From contig OW203749.1 of assembly GCA_934045075.1 (NCBI GenBank), positions 1,364,001-1,428,000 of the forward strand: a DNA stretch of 64,000 nt, written 5' to 3'. Position 1 is the first letter of the stretch. Each line of letters begins with the position of its first letter. The stretch comes from Yponomeuta sedellus. Its lineage: Eukaryota > Arthropoda > Insecta > Lepidoptera > Yponomeutidae. The position numbers and the translations under genes were made by a program. Below the pieces are notes generated by a model. The model did no database searches, was not told where the DNA came from, and saw only the letters and a program-made list of their open reading frames with translations. Positions 20,640-32,158 of the stretch are shown here, one piece after another.

Positions 20640-21355
20640 ATTTTAACGCGGTAAATAAGTAAAAGTGGCAGCAGTCTGGGTATATTTCCGTGTTTATGAA
20701 GTCTTGGTTACCATAGTTTACAGGGTGTCCTAGTTTGGATTATTATTATATCCAAATATAAAGTCCTCGCGTGAATTATTATTCACGCGAGTAAATTAAT
20801 ATAAGAAACTGTGGAATGGTGCTAAGCATTGCGAATAATATGCCATTTTTTTCCTGGCGTTTCTTTTTCGCATCTGCATGCACCTTCATACATTTTCCAT
20901 ATCTCACAGATTTTCTTCGAAAAAAGTTGTCTTTTTTCGAATAAAATAAAATATTTTTTCGATTAGCTGTGCTAATCGAGATTTTTTCGAGATCATTAGT
21001 CTACAAGCCTTACAATCCTAAGAAGTAAGTCCTTATAATCATCAGAAACCATTTACATAGATATTCAAATTAATGCAAAGAATTGACTTTCTGTTTGTTG
21101 AATATCAATATATTATAATAGCCGCTGCCTTCGGGCCCTATTTTTAGTGCAGAAAAGGCAGTGGGAAAAAACTCAACCCCTACCATCTTCTTTATCCTAA
21201 TATCTCATAATAATATTCCCTGTTTGTTATCAATAACTTGCGCTTTCTCGCCTAGACCATGGCGTGTGATATCGTTAGATTATTCGTTTAAATATCAATC
21301 GTTCAATAAGTCACAAAATCAGTGCAATTTTAAATAAAATTATGATCGTTAAAAC
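20640..21355. other. No gene recognised
   Basis: AT-rich. It contains a short perfect inverted repeat 'tcctcgcgtgaat..attcacgcgag' at about 20764-20792. No other structure was noted. Confidence 0.3.
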
Positions 21356-21359
21356 ATTT

Positions 21360-21500
21360 TGATCCCCAACCCGCATGCCCAGAGTGAGGATTATGGGCAT
21401 TACCCACCAATGATGGCAGAACCTTGCGCTATGGCGCTCATTTGGGGAGGTCTATGTCCAGCAGTGGACCAGTATAGCCTGTAGAAGAAGAAGAAGAAAC
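21360..21500 (+). repeat. Retroposon tail fragment
   Basis: The segments 'gatccccaacccgcatgccc' and 'ctatgtccagcagtggacc' plus an (aga)n end match 18110-18235. Confidence 0.55.
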
Positions 21501-22111
21501 ATTTTGAGTGTTATAAAACCATTTTTTGGTTTAGGGATCCGTTTTTTAGATATTTATCTATAAAAAGCAATTTTTTTTAATGGAGTAGTGCGCCCCCTCC
21601 CCCCCTCTCTAACTATCGTGTATAAGTAAGTTTTACAAGTTAACAAGTAGATAGACAGAATATTTTATTTTATCCAATGTGAATTCCTTATTTGTATACA
21701 AAAATACAGTAATAGGCGACCAGCTTTAAAAATAATTAGTACAATTTCTATTGAAATTTAATGAATACAAATTCTATTTAAAAATAATTTTACGACGTTG
21801 TTAGTTGTGTAAAGCATATAAAAAACTTATTTCTCTGAGCAACCCTGCATGCGCTGGGCCCAAAATGCAAATGGCCGTTTTTACTCAGTAAAGATTAGTA
21901 AATCACAAAGATACAGTACCTACAGTTGGCGGCCTTATTGCTTCCAGCAATTTCTTCTAGAAAACCTACCATGGAGAGTTGCTGAAGGAAATGTGAAACG
22001 GGTAGTAGGTGCAAATATGAATATTGAAGCTTTAACTTACATTCTTGACTTTTTTACACTATCATGTGACGGCGGGCCTCAGGATTTGACATTCATTACA
22101 ATATTCTAGCT

Positions 22112-22360
22112 TACACTATTTTTATTTTTAATGCGCTTAATCCGTGCTAAGGACAATTTTAAAAACCTATTTAGAGGCTAAAAATTCCACCCATGCCGGG
22201 ATTCGAACCCGCTACCTCTGGCTATCCGTGCCAGCGCTCTTTCCAACTGAGCTAATGGGCGACTCCGAGCTCAGTTGGAAAGAGCGCTGGCATGGATAGC
22301 CAGAGGTTGCGGGTTCGAATCCCGGCATGGGAGGAATTTTTAGCCTCTAAATAGGTTTTT
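22112..22360. repeat. SINE-T palindrome with 12-bp duplication
   Basis: A reverse SINE-T (tail first, 22112-22266) is joined to a forward one (22267-22360) at 'gggcgactccgagctcag'. The 12-mer aatattctagct lies directly outside both ends (22100-22111 and 22361-22372). Both arms therefore went in as one insertion. The left end is the full tail (tacactatttttattt); the right end stops at 'aaataggttttt'. Confidence 0.85.
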
Positions 22361-22794
22361 AATATTCTAGCTCTAATTGTTTCTTAGAAAAGGGTATTCT
22401 TAGATCTGCATAGCCTAACGGACGGCCAACAAAGAGATCTTCAAGAAAGTGTTTTGTTAATTATTCTTCGTTTTAACGCCCCGCCCAACCTTCTGTCTTT
22501 CCCTTCCACGCGGCTCGATCTCAATACCAAAAAAAGTACGGTAGTAGCACGCTAGGTAATCTCCACACAAAGCGAGGGGGACGCAGCCGCACACACACAG
22601 GCCCATTGCGTACCGCGTAAGTCCACGCCGCCACACCCACACAGGCGAATATCGGCAGTTACGGGTGGAACTCACACGGGTTGGCCAAGGCAAGGCATAC
22701 CGAGCCGAGCCGAGCTCGAATTCAGTCAAGTTGCGCCTTGCGCATAACCTGCGCGACTCTAGTCGATCGACTAAAGCTGAAGACTATTGGCAAG

Positions 22795-22880
22795 ATGGCA
22801 GTATTCTATTGTTACGTGTATGGATGCACCAACAACAGCGACAAAAAAAGAATGTTCAAGACACCCAGCAAAAAAGAAGT
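22795..22880 (+). CDS. Exon 1 of P-like transposase gene 1 (THAP finger, first half)
   Basis: The ATG at 22795 opens MAVFYCYVYGCTNN and ends at GAA-GT|gtgagt (donor 22881), phase 2. Joined to the acceptor at 26367 (cag|A) it gives GTA and continues in frame into KWLKLIGREDLL and CEIHF. This completes a C2CH THAP finger: C-x4-C, 41 residues, C-x2-H. The upstream stretch (gggttggccaaggc, ctctagtcgatcgacta) is shared with the sister gene at 34853, which supports the start. The intron (22881-26367) is filled with a MITE half, family S, MITE-G and the foldback FB. Confidence 0.7.
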
Positions 22881-22888
22881 GTGAGTAT

Positions 22889-23205
22889 CGTACAGTCTAT
22901 TTATCCTTACTTGTCAAATTTAGTAAACAAGATCCTAACCTCAAATTGTCATTTCATGCCAAAAATACAATTTTTCTCGCAAGTTCATGAACTTTGTTTA
23001 AACATTTAGCAACGTATTACCTAAAATAGTGTCCCAGGTTACAACGGCTTAACGTGCCTCGCGAAGCACGAAAGCGCTCGAAAAAAATGCCACTGACGGT
23101 AGTGATAGGACTTATTTTGCACCTGACCGCGCCTGTTGTTGCTTAACCGAGTGATTGATTCCAATCACTCGGTTCGACTAAGCCACGAGCGCTTCTGAGA
23201 TCGCG
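22889..23205 (+). repeat. MITE half and family S fragment in intron 1
   Basis: 22889-23040 matches the left half of the element at 15941 (acagtctatttatccttac). 23040-23200 is the last part of family S (acaacggcttaacgtgcct ... ggttcgactaagccacgag). Confidence 0.5.
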
Positions 23206-23209
23206 CCAC

Positions 23210-23440
23210 GATCTATTATGATATGCGGATCATATCATAATAGATCGGTTTGCTACTTAACTCGGCGCCTCTCGCGTTTCGATCTTCTTTGCGAGAGACG
23301 CCTATTTTTGTATTTGCGCTTTTGTAGGTATTTGGTAGTCTATAAAGCAATAGCAGTACAATTTTTGTATTGTACTGCTATTGCTAGACTACCAAATAGA
23401 GGCAAATAACAACCATTGTCGTGCTTATATCATTCTATTG
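23210..23440 (+). repeat. Dispersed repeat with two hairpins
   Basis: The 16-bp arms gatctattatgatatg (23210-23225, 23231-23246) pair perfectly. A second inverted pair (tttggtagtct.. with agcaatagcagtacaa) lies at about 23329-23396. The block shares sequence with 2460-2640. Confidence 0.5.
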
Positions 23441-23474
23441 AAAAACTATGTAAGTACCTACTAGACTTTACCAG

Positions 23475-23779
23475 GGTGCTTAGTGCGAGTTTGACAGATC
23501 CAATCGAATAACTTTACTACCGAGCTAATCGAGCATTGTCTAGTGAGTATGAGTAAGTTAACCGTTCCAACTGGCAAAACGCTGTCACAGTACAACTCGC
23601 ACTCGCGTTTATTCGTGTTTTGGCTGGTAAACGTGTTCACTTCTCAACGTAAACCATTACAACTCGCACTCAGCAATTTTTATTTCCATACTTGTCGCTA
23701 GGTGGCGCTTCCTCGATGCCATAGAAATATGAGTTTACGTTAACGCGATCGAGTAGTTAAAAAACTCGCACTAAGCACT
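23475..23779 (+). mobile_element. MITE-G copy C
   Basis: It is full length with ends ggtgcttagtgcgagttt (first base changed) and aactcgcactaagcact. CAG flanks both sides (23472-23474, 23780-23782). Confidence 0.75.
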
Positions 23780-24061
23780 CAGGCCGGTAAAGTGATTGTG
23801 TTTTGTGGAAGTTATTATTATTAGATAAAGAAAATGTTTTACTATTCAATTTCACTGAAATTTTATATTCAATAATATCATTCATATGAGTTTACAAGTT
23901 TACAACAACTCGTTGTGGATATTTTATAATCGTCATGTTTGCAACTATGTGGATAGGATAATAAATAAAATAAATTGACTTCCTCGCTAATTACTTGGCC
24001 AATTCATGATTCCTTTTGGTACGTCTGAGAACAGGTTGTAATCTAACTAATGACAAAATAA

Positions 24062-24310
24062 CGTTTGCCGTGCTTCGCAAGGCACGTTCAGCCGTTGGTG
24101 CCGGCTGTCATTGTAATTACAGTCGTTAAGCCATGTTAGAGGCCTTATGGGTGGCTCGACAACTACTGACAGTAAGGTCCGCCACTGTCTTACAATCCTC
24201 CACCAGCCCGGACTTGGCCCCCGTGGTGGAGTATGGCCTATGGCAAGAAGAATCTTGCGATGATGGAAGAGACCCGTACCCTAGCAGTGGGGACGTAGTA
24301 GGGTTGATAA
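24062..24310 (-). repeat. Family S copy
   Basis: It is inverted, from 'gtgcttcgcaaggcacgtt' through 'ccagcccggacttggcccc' to 'gtagggttgata'. Confidence 0.65.
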
Positions 24311-24617
24311 CGAAGGCATTTTAGACCTAATTATGTACATTGAACATTGAATTTTAAAATTCAATTCTATGGATTTATTCGAAGTTGAAAAGAGATAGAA
24401 TAGACGGGAGTGTCATTTTTTTATAGATATCCACTATAAATGACTAAAAATGTGCATGCAGCGTTTTTTGGATTTTACAAGACTCAAAAAAAAATGCGGA
24501 ATAAACACCACTAGTGCAGTAAAAAACAGAATTGAGGTTTCCTCACGATGTTTACCTTCGATTGTCCCCGTACAAGAATTAATATCGAACGTTATTAATT
24601 CCATACAAGACTTAATA

Positions 24618-25738
24618 TCGAAGACGACCGTTTTAAGCGGAAATCGATTAAAGTCCTAGGTTTTTGATCCTAGATTCTAGTCTGTAGGTTCTAAAAATTG
24701 TTGTCAGAGTTGTTAATAGTACATTATGAATTATGATTTATGATATAAGTGCGGTAAGTTGAAAATTACAGCCGAGGATGGCTCGGGCTATAAGGAAGCA
24801 GAGGCTGTAATTTTCAAAGCGCACGTACGTCATACGACGTTTGTTTTATAAAATATTTACGAGGAAATTAATAAAACTCTGACTTTGTTATCATCACTAC
24901 TTGACGACATTTTCAAATAAAAACAATACATCGAAAAGAAAAAGCGCGCGGATTTATTTTTACTTGTCCACAAATAAGCGATGCGCGCGCATCAACTTTT
25001 TTTTTGGGAAATGTACAAAAACAGCCAGTATTACTAATAAAGTAAATTAATATTTTTGTGTTTTTGTTACAGATAAATGGTTGTAATTTATTGTCAAAAT
25101 TAATTAAATTAAAGAATTAAATGTTTATTTGTTATATTTTATTTTCCAAAGTCAATTTTATTCATAAAATATTGACCACTTTCTTGACATAAAACCTCTT
25201 TGCTAAGATTTTTGCTTTGCTAAGAGTATCTAAAAACTTTATTAAAAAAAAACACGTGCCTTTTACATTACATTATCGCACACAAGTACGTAATGAGATA
25301 CATTACGATATTGAAATTGGTGTAATTACAACCACTTTACGAGCAAATATAAAATATGTGATGTTCACTTTTTGAAAAACGAAAAACGTATTATACAACA
25401 ATTTAAGATTTTTTTCCATTGGTGGTGCTAGTTAACAAGGCCTAGCGCTCGTTAGAAGGTCGAATTAGTCGCATAATATAGACAAAAGTACAAGAAATCA
25501 GTAAATAATTATTACCAATTTACTAGCTTACTCCGAGTGAGGCGCTAGGCCTTGCTAACTAGCCCCACCAAAGGAAAAAATCTTAACTTGTTGAATAATA
25601 CGTTTTTCGTTTTTCAAAAAGTGAACATCATATATTTTAACAACTCTGACAACAATTTTTAGAACCTACAGACTAGAATCTAGAATCAAAAACCTTACAC
25701 TTTAATCGATTTCCGCTAAGAACGGTCGCTTTTGGCCA
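24618..25738. repeat. Foldback FB with an insertion in one arm
   Basis: The left arm (ggaaatcgattaaagtccta ... ttgttgtcagagttgttaa, then gtgatgttcactttttg ... gtggtgctagttaacaagg) is mirrored by the right arm at 25535-25738. The left arm is split: 24720-25353 has no counterpart and looks like an inserted element with its own 14-bp hairpin (tgaaaattacagcc, about 24759-24816). A single arm recurs at 12375-12527. Confidence 0.6.
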
Positions 25739-25832
25739 AACTGCTAAAAACGGTCGTTTTTGGCCAAACGGCTAAAAACGGTCGTTTTTGGGCAAACGGC
25801 TAAAACGGTCGTTTTTGGCCAAACGGCTATGA
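25706..25832 (+). repeat. Short tandem repeat of about 30-34 bp
   Basis: The unit 'aaaacggtcgtttttggcca' plus 'aacggct' is repeated about four times at the right edge of FB. The core is itself partly palindromic. Confidence 0.65.
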
Positions 25833-26154
25833 AGTGGCTATGATTCTTGGACCTAGATTCCCATGTGAATTAAGTAAACGTCAGGGATTTTCGTCAGTAA
25901 GTTTTAAAAAGAGCTACTATATATTTCTTTAGACTTATGATCTTCACTTTTTCTAAAGACGCGTCACGCGGCGCTTATTAGTACCGCCTAGCGCTTTTGT
26001 GAATGATAAACCGGGCCGCCACGACATTCTTACGACTTACGCGCTAAACTATGGCCTCTGTCTCCCTTCCTTAATAAAATGGCGGTTGAGAGATGTTTTC
26101 ATTCAGATGCGTTGTTGTTAAATAAATAACATACCTAACTTAGCAATTCATAAC

Positions 26155-26262
26155 CTCCACCAACCCGGACTTGACCCCCGTGGTGGAGAATGTCCTAACC
26201 TTGCTTCGATGCAGGAAGAGACCTGTGCCCCAGTAGTGGGGACATAGCAAGGGATATCAAAG
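26155..26262 (-). repeat. Family S fragment
   Basis: It contains 'caacccggacttgaccccc' and 'ccccagtagtggggacata'. An equivalent fragment sits at the same place before exon 2 of the sister gene (36310-36420), so it may predate the split of the two copies. Confidence 0.55.
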
Positions 26263-26367
26263 AAATAAGGGCATCAGAAGTTAGGCAAAATGATAATTTT
26301 AAATGTGAATAATTAAATACTAAAAATATCCCTTTTCCGTAACGTATTTCGATGTGTTCTTTTTCAG

Positions 26368-28966
26368 ACGGGAGAAATGGTTAAAATTAATAGGCCGTGA
26401 GGACTTGCTAAATAAAACTATACGATATATACATATATGCGAAATACATTTCCACGAAGAAGACATCAATTTGACCTTATCTCGAAAAAGGCTACAATAC
26501 GGGAGCTTTCCATGTTTGCATCTGCCACGCCGATCGACAGCGGATAACACAACACAAACTGAAATAGAAACCGTGGATTTTTCAAGCCAAACTGTAAACT
26601 ACACTAAATACCACGTAGTGAAAACATTGATTCAAGTGAACAACGCTTCACATCAAGGCATCGCTGTTAACAATGCTTCACATCAAGGCATCACTGTGAA
26701 CAACGCTTCACACCAAGGCATCACTGTGAACAACGCTTCACAACAAGGCATCACTGTGAACAACGCTTCACATCAAGGCATCACTGTGAACAACGCTTCA
26801 CAACAAGGCATCACTGTGAACAACGCTTCACATCAAGGCATCACTGTGAATCAACAAATAAATGCTCCCAAGACATCCACGAAATCAACTCAAACCAAAC
26901 GTCCAAGCAATAGTATAGTAAAAACTGACGTATCAGATTTAAATAAACTGCTGAGAGTGTCTGGAACAGGTAAGCGTAAACAAAAAAAGATTTTTGATCT
27001 TTTATGCGATCGCTTCTTATCCCCGAACTTGGCGGAACTGGTTAAAACTCAAACATCTCTGAAGTCGAGTCACAAAGGGAATCGATATACTAGTGCGTTC
27101 AAAATGTTTTGCTTGAATCTGTATCACGTTAGCCCACAAGCGTATCGACTATTGGGAAAAACTCTTAAGTTACCATCGAGAGTAACCTTAAATAAAATGT
27201 ACGTCCCCATTTCTGCCCAAATAAACGAAGACTTGATGGCCGCGCTGAAACTAAAGGTAAATAATATGTCTGAACGTGAGAAGCATTGTTCTATCGCCGT
27301 AGATGCAATGATTCTGAAAACTAGTCTGTTTTATGACATAAAAAACGATAAGATATTTGGATTCCACGAGGTAGATGGCGTTCAGTCGCCAACACCAGCG
27401 AAGTATGCTCTAGTAGTTCTAGTACGAGGCATTTTTGAAAAATGGTCACACCCCATAGGGTTTGCTTTGTTATCCATTTGCAAAAATGACAATGCCCTTC
27501 CACACTGGATTGATAAAATTATATCAAAACTTTTTGAAATTGGATTAATACTACGAGCAATGGTATCAGATCTTGGACCAGACCTACTAAGCACAGGTGC
27601 AAATGGAAGAATTTCCGTAGACAAAACATACTTTGAAGTCAATGACAACAAAATCTATTACATATTTGATGCACCTCATTTGATGAAATATGTCCGCGAT
27701 AACTTAATGGCATACGACTTTCATTTTCAAAATAATGTTGTGGCAAAATTTGAACACATTGCAAAATTCTACGATCTGGATAAAGAGAAAACGTTTAGAC
27801 AAGCACATAAATTAACAGACAGCCACATAAAACCATCAAATGCCGAAAAAAAAGAGGTTCGTCTTGCGACCCAACTTCTGAGTCAAAGTGTAGCATCCGG
27901 TCTATCAGCTAATGTAGACTTTGGAGTAATTGACCAATCAGCAAAGCACACTGTTGAGTTCGTAAAAAATATGAACGACCTCTTTGACGTTCTCAACTCC
28001 GCAACTCGGCGACACTGCAATTCACACAAAAATGCATTCCGTGCTAGTAAAAAACAAATTGATCTGTTCAATAACATGCTGATGTTATTCCAAACTTTAA
28101 AGTTAATCAATCCTAAATCGGGATCTGTCATCACTCAAACTCAAAAATTTATGACTGGTTTCCAGATTACAATGCTATCCATTGTAAACTTGTTCAAAGA
28201 TTTAAAACAAGAAGGTTTTGATTATTTACTAACCAGAAATCTAAACCAGGATCTAATTGAACAACTTTTTAATAAAGTTCGTACAAAAAATGGTAAGTCA
28301 ATGGTACCAACAAGCAGGCAATTTACATCTGCGTTTTGTAAGATTTTTGCCGCTGATATGGTTTCGGCTCATGAAGACTCTGCAGACGATTCAGCTGAAT
28401 TTGGCTTAGGCTCAAACGGTTCTGTGGTAAGAAATGACGAGAACATAGCCAGTGTTAGTGGCCCAAGCGTTTCAGATAATGATTTACGCGGAATAATGCC
28501 ATCAGATTATAAAAATATTGAGGTCCCAGAGCAAGATGCATTTTTGTATGTTTGCGGAACTTTGCTATGCAAATGCATTGACCGCCACAACTGTCCTATG
28601 TTTAAACTTTATGTAGATAATCAACGACAAAATTTATGTAACGAGTCTACGCATTCCAATAACGGAATCTATGCGGCTGACAAAAATTTTTTGGAGCTAC
28701 CTGACAGCTTCGTCAATAGTATTGAGCAGATGGAGCACGTTTTTAAAACAGAGTTTGAAAAAGAACACGTCGATCGCAAAATTGGTATGGCCATATATAA
28801 AAAAATACAACAAGCACCATTTTTAATGCCGTGCCCATGTTTTCCGAAAGAATACTTGCAAAAATTATACGTAAGAATGAGAATATATTTAACGTTAAGT
28901 ATGAATAACAAGGCTTTTCGCACAAACCGCAATCGCAGAGAGTGCTTTACAGTTACGAAACTGTAA
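26368..28966 (+). CDS. Exon 2 of P-like transposase gene 1
   Basis: It starts after the acceptor tttttcag at 26367 and ends at TAA. With exon 1 it gives about 894 residues. Order: second half of the THAP finger (CEIHFHEED); a linker with seven copies of a 10-residue repeat (NNASHQGITV); a THAP-associated region (Q.K.IFDLLCDRFL); then an RNase-H-like P-transposase core. I place the first Asp in CSIAVDAMILKT (about residue 341), the second in VSDLGPDLL (about 430), followed by IYYIFDAPHLMKYVRDNL, which is strongly P-element/THAP9-like, and TVEFVKNMNDLFDVLNS. No stop interrupts 865 codons, so the copy may be recent or selected. I found no terminal repeats, so transposon versus domesticated gene stays open. 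The stop overlaps a donor-like CTGTAAGTAT. Confidence 0.85.
26638..26847 (+). repeat. 30-bp in-frame minisatellite, 7 units
   Basis: The unit 'aacaacgcttcaca' plus 'tcaaggcatcactgtg' is repeated seven times without loss of frame inside the P-like gene. The sister gene has a single partial unit (NSQQGITV), so the array expanded after the copies split. Confidence 0.9.
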
Positions 28967-29935
28967 GTATTTTTGTGCATATTTTTAAGTAGTTTTACCA
29001 AAACTCGGTCAAGAAAAAGTCCTAAATCGAGCATGATATTACCAGTGGTGTAAAAAAAAGAAACTATAATTTCTATTATTATAAGGGATTAAGTAACTTT
29101 TTGAAACGTTGGCTTCCCTATCAGATTCTCTCCGTTTTAGTTATATTTTGAAAATAATTTCGTACAATTAGTTTTACTTTACAAAAAAAATATCGTCATC
29201 TATTAGATACAGTGAGTTCACATTAACTTGACGCGTGAGAGAATTGGTAACAAGGACATAACATGTGAATTTGCTTTTGGACCTAATCGGAAGATGGTAA
29301 AACAAGCCCTCAATCCTTTTATTTTCCCCAAGTAATGGGAATGATTTCTTATTTAACATGGTAACAGTAAACATCTCAGTGCTACCAATTCTCTCACGCG
29401 TCAAGTTAATGTGAACGCACGATACTTAACAATTCGTTAACATTTTTTTTTTAAATCGTATTTTTGTGTATGTTTTTTTTAAAGAATTGTTATGTTCCTG
29501 GTAAAAATTAAAAATAGTACCAAATATAAGAACACAAAAAAGGGGTTCTAACACAAAATTATACGTTGCGCTGTGAATAACTATTACTCTGTAACAAAAT
29601 TATTTTATAAATAAATCTGACTACGAATAACACATGTTACCCACTATAAATAAAAAAATTGCTCTAAAATGTTTTTTTATTTCATTAATTTCTAATTTCA
29701 GTTAAAAAAATGTAGCAGTTTAATCTCTACAAGCCATAGAATCTACCATTGTTTATTAAAATCTTAATATGGAGGATCCAGGTACGGTTTTTTAACTAGT
29801 CACTGTAAAGTAAGAATGTTTTTGTTTGGAAACCTCTATTTTAAGATACATTTTTACTTAAAAATGGCGAATATTACTACGAGTATTGGTGATATTCTTG
29901 CCTGAATACAGCAGCACGCGTTATACGGAGTTTGA
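28967..29935 (+). repeat. 3' region of P-like unit 1
   Basis: It shares ordered blocks with 38937-39890: 'gtatttttgtgca', 'gaaaaagtcctaaatcg', 'ggcttccctatcagattctc', 'cgctgtgaa', 'ggaaacctct' and 'ttttaagatacatttt'. After 29935 the match is interrupted by insertions and resumes at 30712 (gtgattgtgtta ... attgatttttatttt). AATAAA is at about 29610. Confidence 0.6.
29216..29416. mobile_element. MITE in the 3' flank of P-like gene 1
   Basis: The ends 'gttcacattaacttgacg' plus 'cgtgagagaattggta' pair with their complement at 29382-29416. About 201 bp. The sister gene's flank lacks it. Confidence 0.7.
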
Positions 29936-29939
29936 GACC

Positions 29940-30230
29940 AGCCCTCCTATTAGATAGATAGATGGAACATTTATTTAACGGCACAATACTTTAAAACATA
30001 ACATAGGCATACATGAACATCAAATATAACATAAAGGAAAAATATTACATGCATACAAGAAAAGAAAAAGGAAAAATAGTACACGTTTCAAACATTGATT
30101 ACATTTACATACGCTTAAAACAAATAAAACAGAACATCACAAACGTATACAAACATTTTTATATGGTCACGCTCAGGTTTAAAGTATTGAGCCACTAAAA
30201 TGGTCGCAACTCAGCATGTGTTGTAGGAGC
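29940..30230 (-). repeat. Non-LTR 3' end
   Basis: 'tagatagatagatggaac' plus 'atttatttaacggcac' is a reversed poly(A)-signal end with a tetranucleotide tail. It separates two matching parts of the P-unit 3' flank, so it is an insertion. Confidence 0.45.
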
Positions 30231-30284
30231 ACCGGGGTGCTCCCACAACGCTGATATTCTGTCGCGGCCATACTGCGGTACTAT

Positions 30285-30712
30285 TACGGCCATATTACGT
30301 AGTATTCCACTATATCGAGTGAAGCATTTGCACTACTCCTAAGTGTTAAAAAAATGTATAAATTTGACAGCCGGAGTAGCAGTAAAAATCAACGTCACTC
30401 GACTCAGTGGACACTTACGTAATATTGACCCAGCCCTCCTATTACGTAGCATTCCACTTTATCGAGTGAAGCATTTAGACGACTCCTAAGTGTCAAAAAA
30501 ATTATGCATTTGACAGCCGGAGTAGCTAAAAAAAGTAAAAATCAACGTCACTCGACTCGGTGGACACTTACGTAATAATGACCCAGCCCTCCTATTACGT
30601 AGCATTCCACTATATCGAGTGAAGCATTTAGACGGCTCCTAAGTGTCAAACAACGTATGCATTTGACAGCCGTAGTGGCTTAAAAAACGTAATACTGCCC
30701 CAGGACAAGTGA
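30285..30712 (+). mobile_element. Three MITE-C units in tandem
   Basis: 'ctcctattacgtagcattcc' recurs at about 30435 and 30587, with a variant at about 30291. Each is followed by 'atatcgagtgaagcattt', 'atttgacagccggagtag' and 'tggacacttacgtaata'. The period is about 152 bp. Confidence 0.7.
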
Positions 30713-30824
30713 TTGTGTTATATGATGTAGTTATTAGTATAAGTTATTGAATATAAGATTTTCTATTGCAAGAGCTAATTGATTTTTATTTTTTGCCTCA
30801 ATACCTTCAATGTAGTAAGCATCA

Positions 30825-31010
30825 TCATTCATCATCGCCACTCTACGCCCACAGCGGGACATAGGCCTCCCTTAAAGTTTTCCAAGCTTCCCGGTCTCGC
30901 GCCGTCCACATCCAGCGACCCCCCCTCACCGTAACCAGGTCGTCAGATTATCTGGTGGTGGCTGCCCACGCTGCGTCGCCGGGTCGCCAGGATAGAACCT
31001 TTCATTTATG
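30825..31010 (-). pseudogene. LINE ORF2 C-terminal remnant
   Basis: The minus strand reads VTVRGGRWMWTARDREAWKT-like tail sequence. Together with 31010-31260 it matches the arrangement at 46300-46870, so the two are copies of one LINE 3' region. Confidence 0.5.
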
Positions 31011-31084
31011 TAAGATAACGGAGTGCGAAGGAACTTTCGTCACTACACTATAAAAGGATTCGATATCGAGGAATAAACGACGTG

Positions 31085-31260
31085 GCTGACTGCATATAGA
31101 TAGATCGATCGATAGATAAGATAGGTAACACTTTGTTGTACATAAAAAAATAAATTACACAGATATTTCTTAACCTAAAAGTACAGACTGCGGCCTTATC
31201 ACTTAAAGTGACTCTTTCAGGCAACCTTTGGATGGACTGGACTAATACATTAGAGAAGGA
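31085..31260 (-). repeat. Non-LTR 3' tail
   Basis: It reads the complement of 'ctttaagtgataaggccgc' and 'acctttggatggactggac', with a (gata) tail. It pairs with 46730-46870. Confidence 0.5.
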
Positions 31261-31299
31261 AGTAGATACCTATACACATGTATAGTAATAGTAGTAGTT

Positions 31300-31470
31300 T
31301 ATTTTGTACAGGTATATAGACCCGTTTTTCACTGCTTCTCCGACTCGCCAATGTTTGCTGGAAGAAATCTCTTACAGAGATGAGCTCGCCTTTGTACGTG
31401 TTATTTCTGTTATGATAATTTATATTTATGTCCTGTTTAATGTTTCGTGTGCAATAAAGAGTAAAAAAAC
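31300..31470 (+). repeat. Non-LTR 3' tail
   Basis: It contains 'ctggaagaaatctcttaca' followed by 'gagatgagctcgcctttgta' and 'gtgcaataaagagtaaaa'. This is the common 3'-UTR signature with AATAAA. Confidence 0.5.
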
Positions 31471-31499
31471 ATACATTATGGATACACGCCTAACTAAAC

Positions 31500-31690
31500 C
31501 AATACTTCATAGGTACTTTACCGTGAAGGAAGTAGGTAGTGGCCGTGCGCCCGCTCCGCTCGCATAGACAATGCATGTCCATGCGAGCGGGAGATCTTTC
31601 ACTCGCGAGTCGCAAGCCCGCCCGCTGAGCGACACAGGCACAGCCCTTGCCGTTTTAGTCAGTGTATTACGCTTCGGCTATTACGCTTCG
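31500..31690 (+). repeat. GC-rich repeat shared with 48110-48240
   Basis: It shares 'tgctttaccgtgaag'-like, 'ggccgtgcgcccgc' and 'gctgagcgacac' blocks and 'tagtcagtgta'. Class unknown. Confidence 0.4.
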
Positions 31691-32158
31691 CGCGTGCTCT
31701 AAGATTACACATACTATGCTATTTGTGGTATTGACGACATAAACAGACTCCACTTTCGTGAAACTGGCCGGAGAGACAAATGCGATAATATAACATACCT
31801 CTAAGTAAATAGTATTTCTTAGTGATACGCGATACTCATACATAGAAATATTAAACGCGTCTAATCGCCATTAGACCCGTTTAATATATAACTATGCTGG
31901 TGTAAAAGTGACTAGGTACCTACAATAATTGACTGTACTCGCCACTTCAGACTACCCGAGACCACGGCAACTGTAACGCTGCCGAAACGTTCGGGAAATG
32001 TAACATAATTATCACCAGAGGAGATAAAATAAGAATATTCTTACAAGAATCAAAATTCCTAAAGAAAACAAAAACTAGGGTTCTAATTTGTCTAAAAAAC
32101 CAACTTGCTTTAAGGCAATCATATACCAACTTACGTAAAATGTCAACAAATAGATCAG

